A DNA stretch of 64,000 nt from Helicobacter pylori (GCF_900120335.1 NZ_LT635477.1:806001-870000), one strand, 5' to 3'; positions 48,456-57,374 are shown, counted from the first letter of the stretch. Notes: generated by a model not told the origin, from the sequence alone. A program made the numbers and translations.

Positions 48456-48527
48456 ACACGATGGGAAAATTTACAAAAAATAACTTTTTAAATACTTTTA
48501 ATAAGATTAAAGAGTTTTTTAGACATT
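48456..48527 (+). ncRNA. Right end of copy 1, predicted omega-RNA (reRNA) 3' segment
   Basis: In TnpB systems the guide RNA covers the 3' end of tnpB and the element's right end, with the guide taken from flanking DNA. This 72-base AT-rich segment is shared exactly by both copies. The guide of copy 1 would be read from 48528 onward. No structure was computed. Confidence 0.35.
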
Positions 48528-48970
48528 CTCCAATTAATACAGGACGCATGTTGGACTTTTGGTATGCGGACGCTGTTAAACTGATACTTGATTATTCTAT
48601 CCATTAATAAACATTCGTCTTTAGAGATAGATTTAACTTCAAGAAATAAAGGAATGAATAACAAATATTTATCCGCCACTAAACAATAATCGCCTTTAAC
48701 TACAAAATCACTACATTTGAGTTTAATAATCTCATTGGTTCTCATGGGTGTTAAATTCATTAGCTTAACAAATAAACGCTCATAAGCATTGTATTGTCTT
48801 TTTTCATCGCCATTGGATAAAGCGTTAATGAATTTGTTGATATAATTCATGCTGTCTTTATTCTCTAGTATATCCTTGATTACCCTTTTATAGTCATAAT
48901 ACATTTGGCTGACTTTTCTTAACTTAATCTCGCCACGCATAATCCTATTAGTCATTAGAATTAAGAAGTC
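48528..48970 (-). pseudogene. Tyrosine-recombinase (XerT-like?) fragment between the two elements
   Basis: The minus strand reads LILMTNRIMRGEIKLRKVSQ, YDYKRVIKDILENKDS, ERLFVKLMNLTPMRTNEIIK (a likely catalytic Arg I region) and YLLFIPLFLEVKS. That resembles the middle of a phage-type integrase. Both ends run into element sequence: the apparent stop at 48488 lies in copy 1 and the frame is open into copy 2 upstream. The HxxR and Tyr motifs are missing, so it is a remnant. XerT of TnPZ elements is a guess. A 155-codon ORF (48488-48955) spans it. Confidence 0.55.
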
Positions 48971-49042
48971 AATGTCTAAAAAACTCTTTAATCTTATTAA
49001 AAGTATTTAAAAAGTTATTTTTTGTAAATTTTCCCATCGTGT
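48971..49042 (-). ncRNA. Right end of copy 2, predicted omega-RNA 3' segment
   Basis: Mirror of the copy 1 segment. Its guide would be read from 48970 downward, into the same 443-bp core that the copy 1 guide enters from the other side. Confidence 0.35.
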
Positions 49043-50284
49043 TTAAAACGCCAACGAGATTTTTACTGGAGTAAACACTACTCCGCTATCCCTTAGAGTT
49101 TTCACTGCATCAGGGAATACTTTTCTTAAAATGCCAATTGCACCGTTAATATCGGCGTTTAGGGATTTGCCTATGCTAGATTTAAATAGCCCTCGTTTAA
49201 CTCTTTTACCTAAATATTGCTCGTGGTGCTGCATGGGTTCGTTAGCCAAGTGGTCGCACTTGCTCGTAAATCTCTCTTCTGTTGTATGCAAAGTTATCCC
49301 AACCAAAGCACACTTGTAGGCTAGTTTTTCAATAAAGGATTCATAAGGGATATTAGTAAAGTTCTGATTGGTTCTCTTACCTAGCTTTAGCTCTTGTTTC
49401 CAGCCATCATTTTTACCGATGACAATTGTAGAAATGCCCTTTTTTAAGCAATGCCCCACCACATAGGCGCTCGCCTTGTGCATAAAATCATTGACTTTAC
49501 ACTCCCTCCATAGAGCTAATTTGCCTAAGCGTTTTGTCCAAAAGCGCTTATTTGAAGTCTTGGCTTTGGCTTGATAATGGGCTTTGAGTTTGTTAAACCA
49601 CTGATTGACAGACTTCACCCCTCCGCCTTTGATAATAAAAGGACTACTTTGATTATCTATTGCAGTTACGAAGTTGTTCAAGCCTAGATCAATACCCATA
49701 ATGCCAATGCCATGAGTTTGTGGGAGTTTGTGCGTGGTTTGCTCATAGACAACTTCCACGATAAAACAAGTGGTTTTAGGGATTAAGCGCACTTGCTTTA
49801 GCCTAGAAGTTTGAGGGTTTATTTTAGTGATAAGTCTTTTTAAATTAGCTTTTTTTGGGAATTTAATTTTTGTCATGCGTCCTTTCGTAAAGCTAGTTTG
49901 CTGGTTTGTTAAAACCCCTATAGATACGCCATCTTTTGGTTTGAATTTAGGGATTTTTGGACGCGCTAGAAAGCTAGAAGGCTTGAGTTTGTAAGCTTTA
50001 AGGGCTTTTAAATAGCTTTTCCAATTTTGAGATAAAAGCATTAATACCTGTTGCGCGCTTTGGGCAGGCAAAGCTTTGTAATCTCTTTGGCTTTCTTTGA
50101 CAAAGCGATTGATTAAATCGTAGGCTGTAGGCAACTTAAAACCTGCAAAGTAATGCTCTCTTAAAATAAAATTAGCGTAGTTGTAAAGGTTTTTAGACAG
50201 ATGGCAAAAGTCCTTAATGCGTTTAAAAATGGGGTGCGTGGGTCTAATAATATGGCGTTCAGTCAAGGTCATCTGTTTCCCCAT
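49043..50284 (-). CDS. tnpB: TnpB RNA-guided nuclease, copy 2
   Basis: Identical 413-residue product to copy 1, with the same missing canonical RuvC-II Glu (TIVIGKND) and the two Asp sites IDLGLNNF and NADINGAIG. Alternative start Met at 50272. Overlaps the transposase gene by 26 bases. Confidence 0.9.
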   Translation of the reverse strand: MGKQMTLTERHIIRPTHPIFKRIKDFCHLSKNLYNYANFILREHYFAGFKLPTAYDLINRFVKESQRDYKALPAQSAQQVLMLLSQNWKSYLKALKAYKLKPSSFLARPKIPKFKPKDGVSIGVLTNQQTSFTKGRMTKIKFPKKANLKRLITKINPQTSRLKQVRLIPKTTCFIVEVVYEQTTHKLPQTHGIGIMGIDLGLNNFVTAIDNQSSPFIIKGGGVKSVNQWFNKLKAHYQAKAKTSNKRFWTKRLGKLALWRECKVNDFMHKASAYVVGHCLKKGISTIVIGKNDGWKQELKLGKRTNQNFTNIPYESFIEKLAYKCALVGITLHTTEERFTSKCDHLANEPMQHHEQYLGKRVKRGLFKSSIGKSLNADINGAIGILRKVFPDAVKTLRDSGVVFTPVKISLAF

Positions 50285-50891
50285 TAAGAGATTTTAGCAA
50301 GGCTGGATTAACCTTACTCTCTAAAAGCAACTTTTTAGCAATGCGGCGCTTAGAATACATCTTCATAGAAAAAGAATGGATTGTTTGCATGATGTCCTCA
50401 AACAGTTCTTGCTCTAAACTGATTGATTCACACTGATTGATAATAACGATTTTAGTGCCATAATCGCTAAATAGCTTTTCTACTAACTCATAGCTCAATC
50501 TAGCTAATCGGTCTTTATAGGAAATATAAACCGCCTTAATTTTAAACGCCATTACCGCATTAAGAAGATCCATAAAACCCTTTCTGTCCAAAGACATGCC
50601 GCTTTTAATATCAGAATAGATACTATCTACAGATATTCCTTTAGCATTTATAAAAGAGATACAGTTTTCTATTTGATTTTGCAAGTCTTGTTTCTGCTTT
50701 TGAGTGCTTACCCTAGCATAAACTACATTCAGCCTACCATCTTCAATTCCTGCTAAAGAATAGACATCAGAATCGTTGTATATATAGTAACCATTGGGTT
50801 CTTGTTTAACTCGTATCTTCCCACTTTTAACATACTTCCAAAGAGTAACACGGGATATTTTTAAGATCTTTAAGACTTCTTTAGATTTCAT
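50259..50891 (-). CDS. tnpA: IS607-family serine transposase, copy 2
   Basis: Identical 210-residue product to copy 1: MerR-like HTH then resolvase domain with Ser in YARVSTQKQ. Reading frame intact. Two intact transposases plus two opposite ends could mobilise the whole 5.2-kb block, though IS607 strand exchange depends on core-dinucleotide match. Confidence 0.92.
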   Translation of the reverse strand: MKSKEVLKILKISRVTLWKYVKSGKIRVKQEPNGYYIYNDSDVYSLAGIEDGRLNVVYARVSTQKQKQDLQNQIENCISFINAKGISVDSIYSDIKSGMSLDRKGFMDLLNAVMAFKIKAVYISYKDRLARLSYELVEKLFSDYGTKIVIINQCESISLEQELFEDIMQTIHSFSMKMYSKRRIAKKLLLESKVNPALLKSLNGETDDLD

Positions 50892-51082
50892 TTAAGGATA
50901 TTTTCCATGATTTCTTTCACTATTTTAGGGTGCAAGATTTCGCCAGAATGAAAAGGCAAAACCTGCCTGATTTTATCTTTCACATAAATTCTATGGCTGC
51001 CTTTTTGCCTAGAGAAAACAAATCCATTCTGCAATAATAGCTTCTCTGCTTCTTTAGCTGTGAGTCGTGGCAATTCAGGCAA
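50888..51082 (-). CDS. hicA: HicA-family toxin, copy 2
   Basis: Identical 64-residue toxin to copy 1, with active-site motif KGSHRIYVKD. Overlaps the transposase start by 4 bases and hicB by 8. Confidence 0.85.
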   Translation of the reverse strand: MPELPRLTAKEAEKLLLQNGFVFSRQKGSHRIYVKDKIRQVLPFHSGEILHPKIVKEIMENILK

Positions 51083-51293
51083 AAGCTATCTCAATGGGTG
51101 CTATTACAGAATTTTTCTTAGAAAGAAAAGCTAACTCATCGGCTTCTAAATCTCCCAAATAAAGCTCTATGGCTTCTTTAATGTTTCTTAGGGCTTCTTC
51201 ATAACTTTTCCCTTGTGATACACAGCCTTTTAGAAAGGGGACAAAAGCAAAATACCCATTCTCATCTTTTTCTATGACAGCGTTTATAAGCAT
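51075..51293 (-). CDS. hicB: HicB-family antitoxin, copy 2
   Basis: Identical 72-residue antitoxin to copy 1. ATG at 51293 chosen as in copy 1. Two identical hicBA copies mean loss of one element would not by itself cause toxin release. Confidence 0.82.
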   Translation of the reverse strand: MLINAVIEKDENGYFAFVPFLKGCVSQGKSYEEALRNIKEAIELYLGDLEADELAFLSKKNSVIAPIEIAFA

Positions 51294-51350
51294 GGCACTA
51301 CCTTTGAGTGAATTTCTTATGATTATACACATAATATATTTTAAACAAAA

Positions 51351-51722
51351 TTAAATTGAAAGTTTAATAATATCATCGCCTAAATGCTCATCCATTGCTC
51401 GCTTTTTTGGGTTGTATTTTCTTAGCATTTCTTGTTTCGCTATTTGTAAAAAATCATTGAAGTCTCCAAAAGAAACATCATATTCTGGATCATCTTTTGA
51501 GGCGATCGTATTTAACAAACTTGGTGTGGGTTCTTTTTCTTGAGAATGTTTTTGGGCTAAAACCTGTCTGATCATTTGTTCTTGTAATTCACATTCTTGG
51601 ATTTTTTTTATCGCCTTATTTTTATCCCCTTCTGCCTTAAGCAATTGTTTTTCAATGGAGTTTAAGAAATTGTGCAGTTGCTTTTCATTGTATTGCGAGT
51701 AATCTGTAATAATATTTGGCAT
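51351..51722 (-). CDS. Coiled-coil accessory protein truncated or re-ended by the element
   Basis: A 123-residue protein with start MPNIITDYSQYNEKQLHNFL and AAGGAG six bases before the ATG. Residues of about 15-60 are a Lys/Glu/Gln coiled coil (KQLLKAEGDKNKAIKKIQE), followed by DPEYDVSFGDFNDFLQIAKQ and a basic YNPKKRAMDEH. Its last six or seven residues and its stop are read from the IS607 element, so the native C-terminus may be lost. Family not recognised. Confidence 0.6.
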   Translation of the reverse strand: MPNIITDYSQYNEKQLHNFLNSIEKQLLKAEGDKNKAIKKIQECELQEQMIRQVLAQKHSQEKEPTPSLLNTIASKDDPEYDVSFGDFNDFLQIAKQEMLRKYNPKKRAMDEHLGDDIIKLSI

Positions 51723-51753
51723 ATTGAACTCCTTTTTAATAAATGATAGTTAG

Positions 51754-51784
51754 CACAACTTGTTTTGATTTTGGTGCAACTTGT
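51754..51784. promoter_or_regulatory. Direct repeats upstream of the coiled-coil gene, candidate operator
   Basis: AACTTGT occurs at 51757-51763 and 51778-51784, exactly 21 bases (two helical turns) apart, within the wider similar strings CACAACTTGT and TGCAACTTGT. It lies 35-62 bases before the start of the 123-residue gene. A C7 tract follows at 51841-51847. Confidence 0.3.
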
Positions 51785-51896
51785 CATAAGCGTTATTTTC
51801 ATTGATTCTTTCTCTCAATCAAAAATCGTGCATATTACAACCCCCCCTTTTTCTTGTCAAGAAAGATTATAGCCCAAATTTTTGTAAAAAACGCCC

Positions 51897-53183
51897 TTAG
51901 CCTTTTTTTACTTCTTTATTGGGGGTTAGGGGTTTAAAAGTCAGTAGTTTTTCTCGGTAATATTCGTATTGCTTTTTTCGGGCTTTGATTTCAGCGGGGA
52001 TACCGGCTAATAAATCGGTGGTTAAAATTGAAAATTGATCCAAAATCTTAACGATCTCTTGTTGGATTTCTAGGGGTGGGATGGGGATGGTTATTTTTTT
52101 TAAATCATTTTCATGGATACGCATAACTTTAGTCCCTGTTATTTTCTTTTCCTTTTCTTTTTGAAAAAACCAAGTTTGAAAGTAATAAATAATAAATTTA
52201 GGGTTTTCATTTGTAGAATAGCTATACATCTCACCCGAAAAGGCAACCTCTTCATTTCCTAGCCATGCGATACTTTTTCCTACATCTTTTACATTTTCTG
52301 AAGTTGTAACGATGAGAATATCGTTTGGTTTTGCTTTTTTTAGTTTATGAAATAAAGCATCATTAACATACGAAATTGTCTTATCAATTGAAAGATTATA
52401 TTGAGTGTGTATTTGTCCATAATGAACAACAGGTCTCCCCTTATCTTTTAAATCACTTTTCAAAAGCCCATTACCTCTAGTAAATTCCCCAATATCCCCC
52501 AATTTCCTAAACTCCACCCCCTTAGGCGCTAGAGTTTGGAGTAAGGTTTTCAAGCGTTTGGGGTAGGGTTTTTGCGCTAATTTTTCTGCAATGTCTTTGC
52601 GATTTTGATTAATGTCATTGAAGTCTAAAAGCATGTTTTGGTAATACTGGTATTGCTTTTTGCGTGCGTTTAATTCTGTGTTTAATTCTGTGTTTAATTC
52701 TGTGAAAGCGTCCAAAATCTTAACGATCTCTTGTTGGATCTCTAGGGGTGGGATGGGGACTTCTAATTGTGAATAGCGAGAAATCCACTGCCTTGTATGT
52801 TCCCCACTGATATTATAGGGAATAGTTTGCATATAAAAAAAGATAAATCTGATGTTAATTGTAGGATTTTTTGGGAGTAAGATTTTCATAGCGCTTGATT
52901 TTACTTTAAAAGGGAAATCAACCCATTGGGTCGCTGTTGTGAAATCGTCAAAGATGATAACCGGAGCGTTTTTATTCGCTTGATAAATATTGTCTTTTTC
53001 GTTTGTATAACCTAAAATAAAGGTTTTTCCTGCGGTTAAAACGGGAGTAGGATAACTTTTATCAAATTCTTTACTCGTTACGCAATATTTATTGGGTTGA
53101 TCATATTCTAGCACCTCCCCCAACTTCCTAAACTCCACCCCCTTAGGCGCTAAAGTGTGGAGCAATCGCTCTATTTTATTCAT
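51897..53183 (-). CDS. hsdS: Type I restriction-modification specificity subunit HsdS
   Basis: Target-recognition subunit of a type I system, 428 residues. Two half-sites are seen, each with a variable target-recognition domain after LAPKGVEFRKLG (about residues 11 and 219) and a conserved coiled spacer with IPPLEIQQEIVKILD (about 145 and 370). The central spacer has three TELN repeats (near residue 165), encoded by three exact 12-base repeats at 52669-52704. No hsdM or hsdR gene is adjacent, so it is an orphan that could combine with subunits elsewhere. Confidence 0.92.
   Translation of the reverse strand: MNKIERLLHTLAPKGVEFRKLGEVLEYDQPNKYCVTSKEFDKSYPTPVLTAGKTFILGYTNEKDNIYQANKNAPVIIFDDFTTATQWVDFPFKVKSSAMKILLPKNPTINIRFIFFYMQTIPYNISGEHTRQWISRYSQLEVPIPPLEIQQEIVKILDAFTELNTELNTELNARKKQYQYYQNMLLDFNDINQNRKDIAEKLAQKPYPKRLKTLLQTLAPKGVEFRKLGDIGEFTRGNGLLKSDLKDKGRPVVHYGQIHTQYNLSIDKTISYVNDALFHKLKKAKPNDILIVTTSENVKDVGKSIAWLGNEEVAFSGEMYSYSTNENPKFIIYYFQTWFFQKEKEKKITGTKVMRIHENDLKKITIPIPPLEIQQEIVKILDQFSILTTDLLAGIPAEIKARKKQYEYYREKLLTFKPLTPNKEVKKG
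52669..52704. repeat. Three tandem 12-bp repeats in hsdS
   Basis: TTTAATTCTGTG occurs three times head to tail. On the coding strand each adds the tetrapeptide TELN/NTEL to the spacer between recognition domains. Copy-number change in this position is known to alter specificity in type I enzymes such as EcoR124. Confidence 0.95.
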
Positions 53184-53234
53184 TTGGTTTCCTTTAAATT
53201 TCTAGCTCTTTAATAATAAGATCAAGGCTGTTTC

Positions 53235-55295
53235 TTAAGCCCTCATCGCGCGCATGGAATTGGCTAAGGCTAAAAGCGTAACCCCCACATCGCCAAAGAC
53301 CGCCTCCCACAAGCTCGCTACCCCCATAAGCCCTAGCACGATAAAAACCGCCTTAATCCCTAAAGCAAACAAGATATTTTGCCAAATAATGCTTTTCGTT
53401 TTTTTAGCGATCGCTAGGACTTTGACTAAAGAGCTTAAGGAGTCATTAGTGATCACAATGTCCGCGCTTTGCTTGCTCAATTCTGAGCCTTTCCCCATGC
53501 CAATCCCCACATCAGCGCTCGCTAGAGTCGGAGCGTCATTGATGCCATCGCCTACAAAAATCGCCGGGGCTCTATAGCGTTCTTTAAAGGTTTTAAACAC
53601 GCTCGTTTTTTCTTCAGGCAATAAGCTCGCATGATATTCACAGCCTAGAGTTTGAGCGATGCTTTCAGTCGCGCTTTTTCTGTCCCCGCTCAAAATGCAA
53701 AAATTTTCTATCCCTTGCGCTTTTAAATCCCTTAAGCACTCTATGGCGTCGTCTTTAATCTCATCGCTAATGACGATATAGCCGATATAAGTTTGATTAA
53801 AAGCCACATGCACGATCGTGCCGTTTTCTGGGGAAGGGCTGTGCGCGATATGGAATTGATCGAGCATTTTTTCATTCCCTGCGATGATTAGATCCGTATG
53901 GCATTGCGCTTTAACCCCCATCCCGCTCAATTCTTCGTAATTTTTAATGTCATGCTGGTGCTTATCGTCCTTTAACATTTCTTCGCATGCTTTTTGAATG
54001 GATAAAGCGATCGGGTGCGTGGATAAAAGCTGCGAACAAGAAGCGTAATGCAAAACTTCTTCTTTAGAATGCCCGTTTTGCGGCACAATATCCACCACTT
54101 TAAAAACGCCTTTAGTCAAAGTGCCGGTTTTATCAAAGGCGATACTTTTAGCTTGGGTAAGCACCTCTAAAACATGCACGCCTTTCATTAAAATGCCCTT
54201 TCGGCTCGCCGCTCCCACGCCCCCAAAATACCCTAAAGGCACAGAAATCACTAACGCGCAAGGACAGCTCACCATTAAAGCCACAAGCCCCCTATAAATC
54301 CACTCATCAAAGCTCCCCATAGAAAACAAGGGCGGTAATATGGCGATCATTAAAGCGATGAATAAAACGCTTGGGGTGTAGTAGCGTGAAAATTTAGTGA
54401 TAAATTTCTCCGTTTCGCTCTTTTCATTCGTGGCTTGTTGGACTAAATCCACCACTTTAGCGATAGAAGAATCTTTATAAAGTTTCTCTACTTGGATTTC
54501 AAGGACCGCCTTTAAATTCAAGCTCCCCCCTAAAACTTTAGAGCGTTCGCTGACATTAACAGGCATGGACTCCCCACTCAACGCCCTTTCATCTAGCAAA
54601 CTTTCACCCTTGATCACCACGCCATCAACAGGCACTTTTTCGCCGACTTTCACCACCACAATGTCATTAATTCTTAAATCTTCAGGCGCGACGCTCACTA
54701 ACGTATCGCCCTTTTTCAAATAAGCCAGATTAGGGGCGACATCCACCAAAGCCTTAAGGGATTTTTTAGAGCGAGCGATAGCGAGTTTTTGCAAAAATTC
54801 GCCCGCTGAATAAAACACCATGATAGAGACACTCTCTTCATAAGCCCCCACGCAAAAAGCCGCAATAGTCGCAATGAGCATCAAAGCGTTTTCATCAAAA
54901 AACTGCCCTTTCCTAAGCCCACGAAACGCCCCTAAAATCACATCTTTACCGCTTATGAGATACACTAAAGCCAATACGAAAAACACCGCTTTTTCAATCA
55001 AAGGGCTAGGTTCAAGGTGTAAGATTAAAATCGCGCCTAAAAAGACAGCGATCGTGCTAATGAGTGGGGTAAAACTCAAGGGCTTTTCTGCGGCCTCTTT
55101 AAAAGACAGGCTCAAATGCGGTTCGTTTTGCTTGATGAAAGCCTTAACCTTTTCAAAATCGCTCGTATCCAAAAACAGCTTACTGGTGCTGAAATTGATT
55201 TGAGCCTTTTTCACATAGTCCAGTTTGTTTAAATCCCTTTCTAATTTAGCCGCGCAATCAGGGCAATCCAAATTGTGAATGTGGTATTCTTGCAT
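53235..55295 (-). CDS. cadA: Cd/Zn/Co-exporting P-type ATPase CadA
   Basis: P1B-type heavy-metal pump of 686 residues. The N-terminal metal-binding domain has [11 protein letters not shown] (residues 8-18). About eight membrane helices carry the ion site [14 protein letters not shown]. Phosphorylation site is [13 protein letters not shown], with [20 protein letters not shown] near the C-terminus and [21 protein letters not shown] in the actuator. The CPC motif and HMA domain fit a Zn/Cd/Co class, matching the known H. pylori CadA. Confidence 0.92.
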   Translation of the reverse strand: MQEYHIHNLDCPDCAAKLERDLNKLDYVKKAQINFSTSKLFLDTSDFEKVKAFIKQNEPHLSLSFKEAAEKPLSFTPLISTIAVFLGAILILHLEPSPLIEKAVFFVLALVYLISGKDVILGAFRGLRKGQFFDENALMLIATIAAFCVGAYEESVSIMVFYSAGEFLQKLAIARSKKSLKALVDVAPNLAYLKKGDTLVSVAPEDLRINDIVVVKVGEKVPVDGVVIKGESLLDERALSGESMPVNVSERSKVLGGSLNLKAVLEIQVEKLYKDSSIAKVVDLVQQATNEKSETEKFITKFSRYYTPSVLFIALMIAILPPLFSMGSFDEWIYRGLVALMVSCPCALVISVPLGYFGGVGAASRKGILMKGVHVLEVLTQAKSIAFDKTGTLTKGVFKVVDIVPQNGHSKEEVLHYASCSQLLSTHPIALSIQKACEEMLKDDKHQHDIKNYEELSGMGVKAQCHTDLIIAGNEKMLDQFHIAHSPSPENGTIVHVAFNQTYIGYIVISDEIKDDAIECLRDLKAQGIENFCILSGDRKSATESIAQTLGCEYHASLLPEEKTSVFKTFKERYRAPAIFVGDGINDAPTLASADVGIGMGKGSELSKQSADIVITNDSLSSLVKVLAIAKKTKSIIWQNILFALGIKAVFIVLGLMGVASLWEAVFGDVGVTLLALANSMRAMRA

Positions 55296-55319
55296 TTTCT
55301 CTCCCTTATAAAAATCCTT

Positions 55320-56840
55320 TTAAGAAATCTTTCTAAAACTCAGCGCTTTAAGCATGTGAGATTTTTCTATATTCTCGCAAGCGTTTAAATCCGCAATCGT
55401 CCTAGCGACTTTTTTGACCTTATTGACAGAACGCATGGACAGATTAAACCTTTCAACCGCCTGCTCTAACAACTTTTGCGCTTCAAAATTTAAAGAGCAA
55501 AATCGTTCTATCTGCTCTTCATTAAGCTTACCATTAAAAACGCTCTGTTTCCTTAACTTTTGCTGTTTGAAAGCTAACAATACTAATTCATGCATCTCTT
55601 TTGAAGTCCAAGAATGCGATGGCGTGTCTTTATAATTCCCCTCTTCCATTTGCACGAACAAATCAATCCTGTCCAAAAAAGGCTCGCTCAAGCGGTTTTT
55701 ATACTGCGTGATCTCTCTGTCTTGGCAACGGCATGCTTTAGTAGCGCTGAGTAAATTCCCGCACAGACAAGGGTTTTGAGCCCCCACGAATAAAAAAGAG
55801 GTGTCGTATTCAATCTTACTGTGCACTCGTGAGATCACCAATTTATTGTTTTCTAAAGGCTCTCTTAAAGCTTCCAAAATATCCTTTTTAAAATGGGGCA
55901 ATTCATCAAAAAAAAGCATGCCGTTATGCGCTAGCGCGATTTCGCCGGGTTTTGGCTCTCTTAAAGAGCTTGAGCCTAAAATGCTGGATTTTGAAGCGCT
56001 CTGGTGGGGGTTTCTAAAACTCCTTAAAGGGTAATAGGCGCTGTCTTGCTCGCTTAAAATGCGTAATTTTGTCGCTTCTAGGATTTCATTCAAGCTTAAG
56101 GGGGGTAAAATATAACGCATGCGATTAATAATCATGCTTTTCCCACACCCTGGACTTCCCTCTAAAATCAAGTTATGAAACCCCGCGCTAGCGATCAAAG
56201 CGGCTTCTTTAGCAACAGCTTGCCCCTTAACTTCTTTAAAATCTAAGGCATAGGCGTCTGAAAAATAATACTCTTTATCGTTCAATTCTATCGTTTTAAA
56301 GGGTAGTTTTTTCGTGTGGGTGTCTGCTTTGATTTCAGGGTTTTGCAAGATTTCTAACGCTTCTTTAAAATGCTCCACAAAAAAGCATTGCAAATTAGGG
56401 ATAAGCGAAAAAAGTTCCTCATTCGCCTTAGGCGCAATGATTTTGGCATGGGGGCGTTTAATGGCAATGTCTAAAAGCATGGGGAAAATGTTAGAATTGG
56501 GTTTGATCTTGCCATCAAGCCCTAACTCCCCAAAAGCAAACCACTCTTTAAAAGCCAATTCTTGTTTTTGCAAAGCGATTAAAAGAGCGATAGGCAAATC
56601 AAAATGGCTCCCGGATTTAGGCAAATCTGAGGGGGAAAGGTTGATGGTGATTTTTAAAGGCGGGAAAGTGAAATCGTTATTCTGTAAAGCCGATTGGACC
56701 CGCTGTTTGGCTTCTTGGATAGAGTTATTAGCCAGGCCTGAAATCACAAACGCCGGCAAAGCCCTTGTGAAAGTCGCCTCCACAGCCACGATTTCTGCCA
56801 CCCCCCTTTGCATGGTCGCGCAAAATATCGTGTTGATCAT
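55320..56840 (-). CDS. comM: ComM-like AAA+ ATPase (Mg-chelatase family)
   Basis: A 506-residue YifB/ComM-type protein; ComM is a hexameric helicase aiding branch migration in natural transformation. The N-terminal Lon-protease-like fold (VAVEATFTRALPAFVISGLA) precedes the AAA+ core: Walker A LEGSPGCGKSMIINRM, Walker B GMLFFDELPHF, and a zinc-type Cys cluster NPCLCGNLLSATKACRC. The C-terminal part with SLNFEAQKLLEQAVERFNLS resembles the Mg-chelatase C domain. H. pylori is naturally competent, so the role fits. Confidence 0.9.
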   Translation of the reverse strand: MINTIFCATMQRGVAEIVAVEATFTRALPAFVISGLANNSIQEAKQRVQSALQNNDFTFPPLKITINLSPSDLPKSGSHFDLPIALLIALQKQELAFKEWFAFGELGLDGKIKPNSNIFPMLLDIAIKRPHAKIIAPKANEELFSLIPNLQCFFVEHFKEALEILQNPEIKADTHTKKLPFKTIELNDKEYYFSDAYALDFKEVKGQAVAKEAALIASAGFHNLILEGSPGCGKSMIINRMRYILPPLSLNEILEATKLRILSEQDSAYYPLRSFRNPHQSASKSSILGSSSLREPKPGEIALAHNGMLFFDELPHFKKDILEALREPLENNKLVISRVHSKIEYDTSFLFVGAQNPCLCGNLLSATKACRCQDREITQYKNRLSEPFLDRIDLFVQMEEGNYKDTPSHSWTSKEMHELVLLAFKQQKLRKQSVFNGKLNEEQIERFCSLNFEAQKLLEQAVERFNLSMRSVNKVKKVARTIADLNACENIEKSHMLKALSFRKIS

Positions 56841-56845
56841 GGTTG

Positions 56846-57370
56846 TTACTTGTGTTTTTGTTTTTTTTGCAACTCTTTGAGTTCTTTTTCAAATTTCTTA
56901 CGCTTCAAAATGGATAATTTATCCACGAATAACACGCCGTTGAGGTGATCTATCTCATGCTGAATGGCTACCGCTAAAAGTTCGCTCGCTTCTAAGATTT
57001 TCACTTCAGCGAAGCGGTTTTGATACTCTATCTTAACCTTTTCAAAACGCTCCACCTCTTCATAAAACCCCGGCACAGACAAGCACCCTTCTCTATACAT
57101 TATTGAACCCCCCGTTTCTATCCATTTAGGGTTAATGATTTCTAGGCAATCCTCTTTGTGTTGCACGCCGTCTTCTTGCGGGAGATTGATGATGAGCATT
57201 CTTAAGGGTAAGCCCACTTGAATAGCGGCTAAGCCTATCCCCTCACTAGCGATCATGGTTTCATGCATATCGTCTAATTGCTGGTGGAGTTTTGAATCAA
57301 AAGAAACGACCTCTTTAGAAATCGTTCTTAAGATTTTAGAAGGGTAATGGATAATCTCTAATAACGCCAT
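56846..57370 (-). CDS. def: Peptide deformylase
   Basis: Removes the formyl group from N-terminal Met of new proteins. The three motifs [20 protein letters not shown] and [14 protein letters not shown] are present in order, the last providing two metal-binding His and the catalytic Glu. Length 174 is normal. It ends 5 bases before comM and starts 4 bases after clpP. Confidence 0.97.
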   Translation of the reverse strand: MALLEIIHYPSKILRTISKEVVSFDSKLHQQLDDMHETMIASEGIGLAAIQVGLPLRMLIINLPQEDGVQHKEDCLEIINPKWIETGGSIMYREGCLSVPGFYEEVERFEKVKIEYQNRFAEVKILEASELLAVAIQHEIDHLNGVLFVDKLSILKRKKFEKELKELQKKQKHK

Positions 57371-57374
57371 GCAA

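Larger units (their letters stand above)
46125..48527 (+). mobile_element. IS607-family element carrying hicBA, copy 1
   Basis: About 2.4 kb containing hicB, hicA, an IS607-type serine transposase gene and tnpB, each overlapping the next. The limits are set by loss of identity with the inverted copy. IS607-type elements lack terminal inverted repeats and target duplications, and none are seen. From memory the classic H. pylori IS607 is about 2.0 kb, so about 0.4 kb on the left, including hicB, would be extra. Confidence 0.85.
46125..51373. repeat. Large inverted repeat: two 2403-bp arms around a 443-bp core
   Basis: The sequence 46125-48527 reappears reverse-complemented at 48971-51373, with the symmetry centre at 48749. 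All four encoded proteins are identical in the two arms. The first mismatches are at 46124 versus 51374 on the outside and 48528 versus 48970 on the inside. The arms could recombine to invert the core or form a cruciform. Confidence 0.95.
48971..51373 (-). mobile_element. IS607-family element carrying hicBA, copy 2 (inverted)
   Basis: Identical to copy 1 but in opposite orientation, with right end at 48971 and left end at 51373. Left flank in element orientation is TGAT before ATTATTAAAC, against TAAT in copy 1. Four overlapping genes as in copy 1. The coiled-coil gene beside it ends just inside the element. Confidence 0.85.

Noticed and set aside
46125-51373. IS200/IS605-type (Y1 transposase) element or CRISPR array
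   Set aside because: No HUH/Y1 transposase is present; the transposase is a serine recombinase with N-terminal HTH, so IS607. No regularly spaced short repeats were seen in the window.
53235-55295. Copper-exporting ATPase (CopA)
   Set aside because: The metal-binding N-terminus and overall sequence fit the Zn/Cd/Co class known in H. pylori; CopA is encoded elsewhere.
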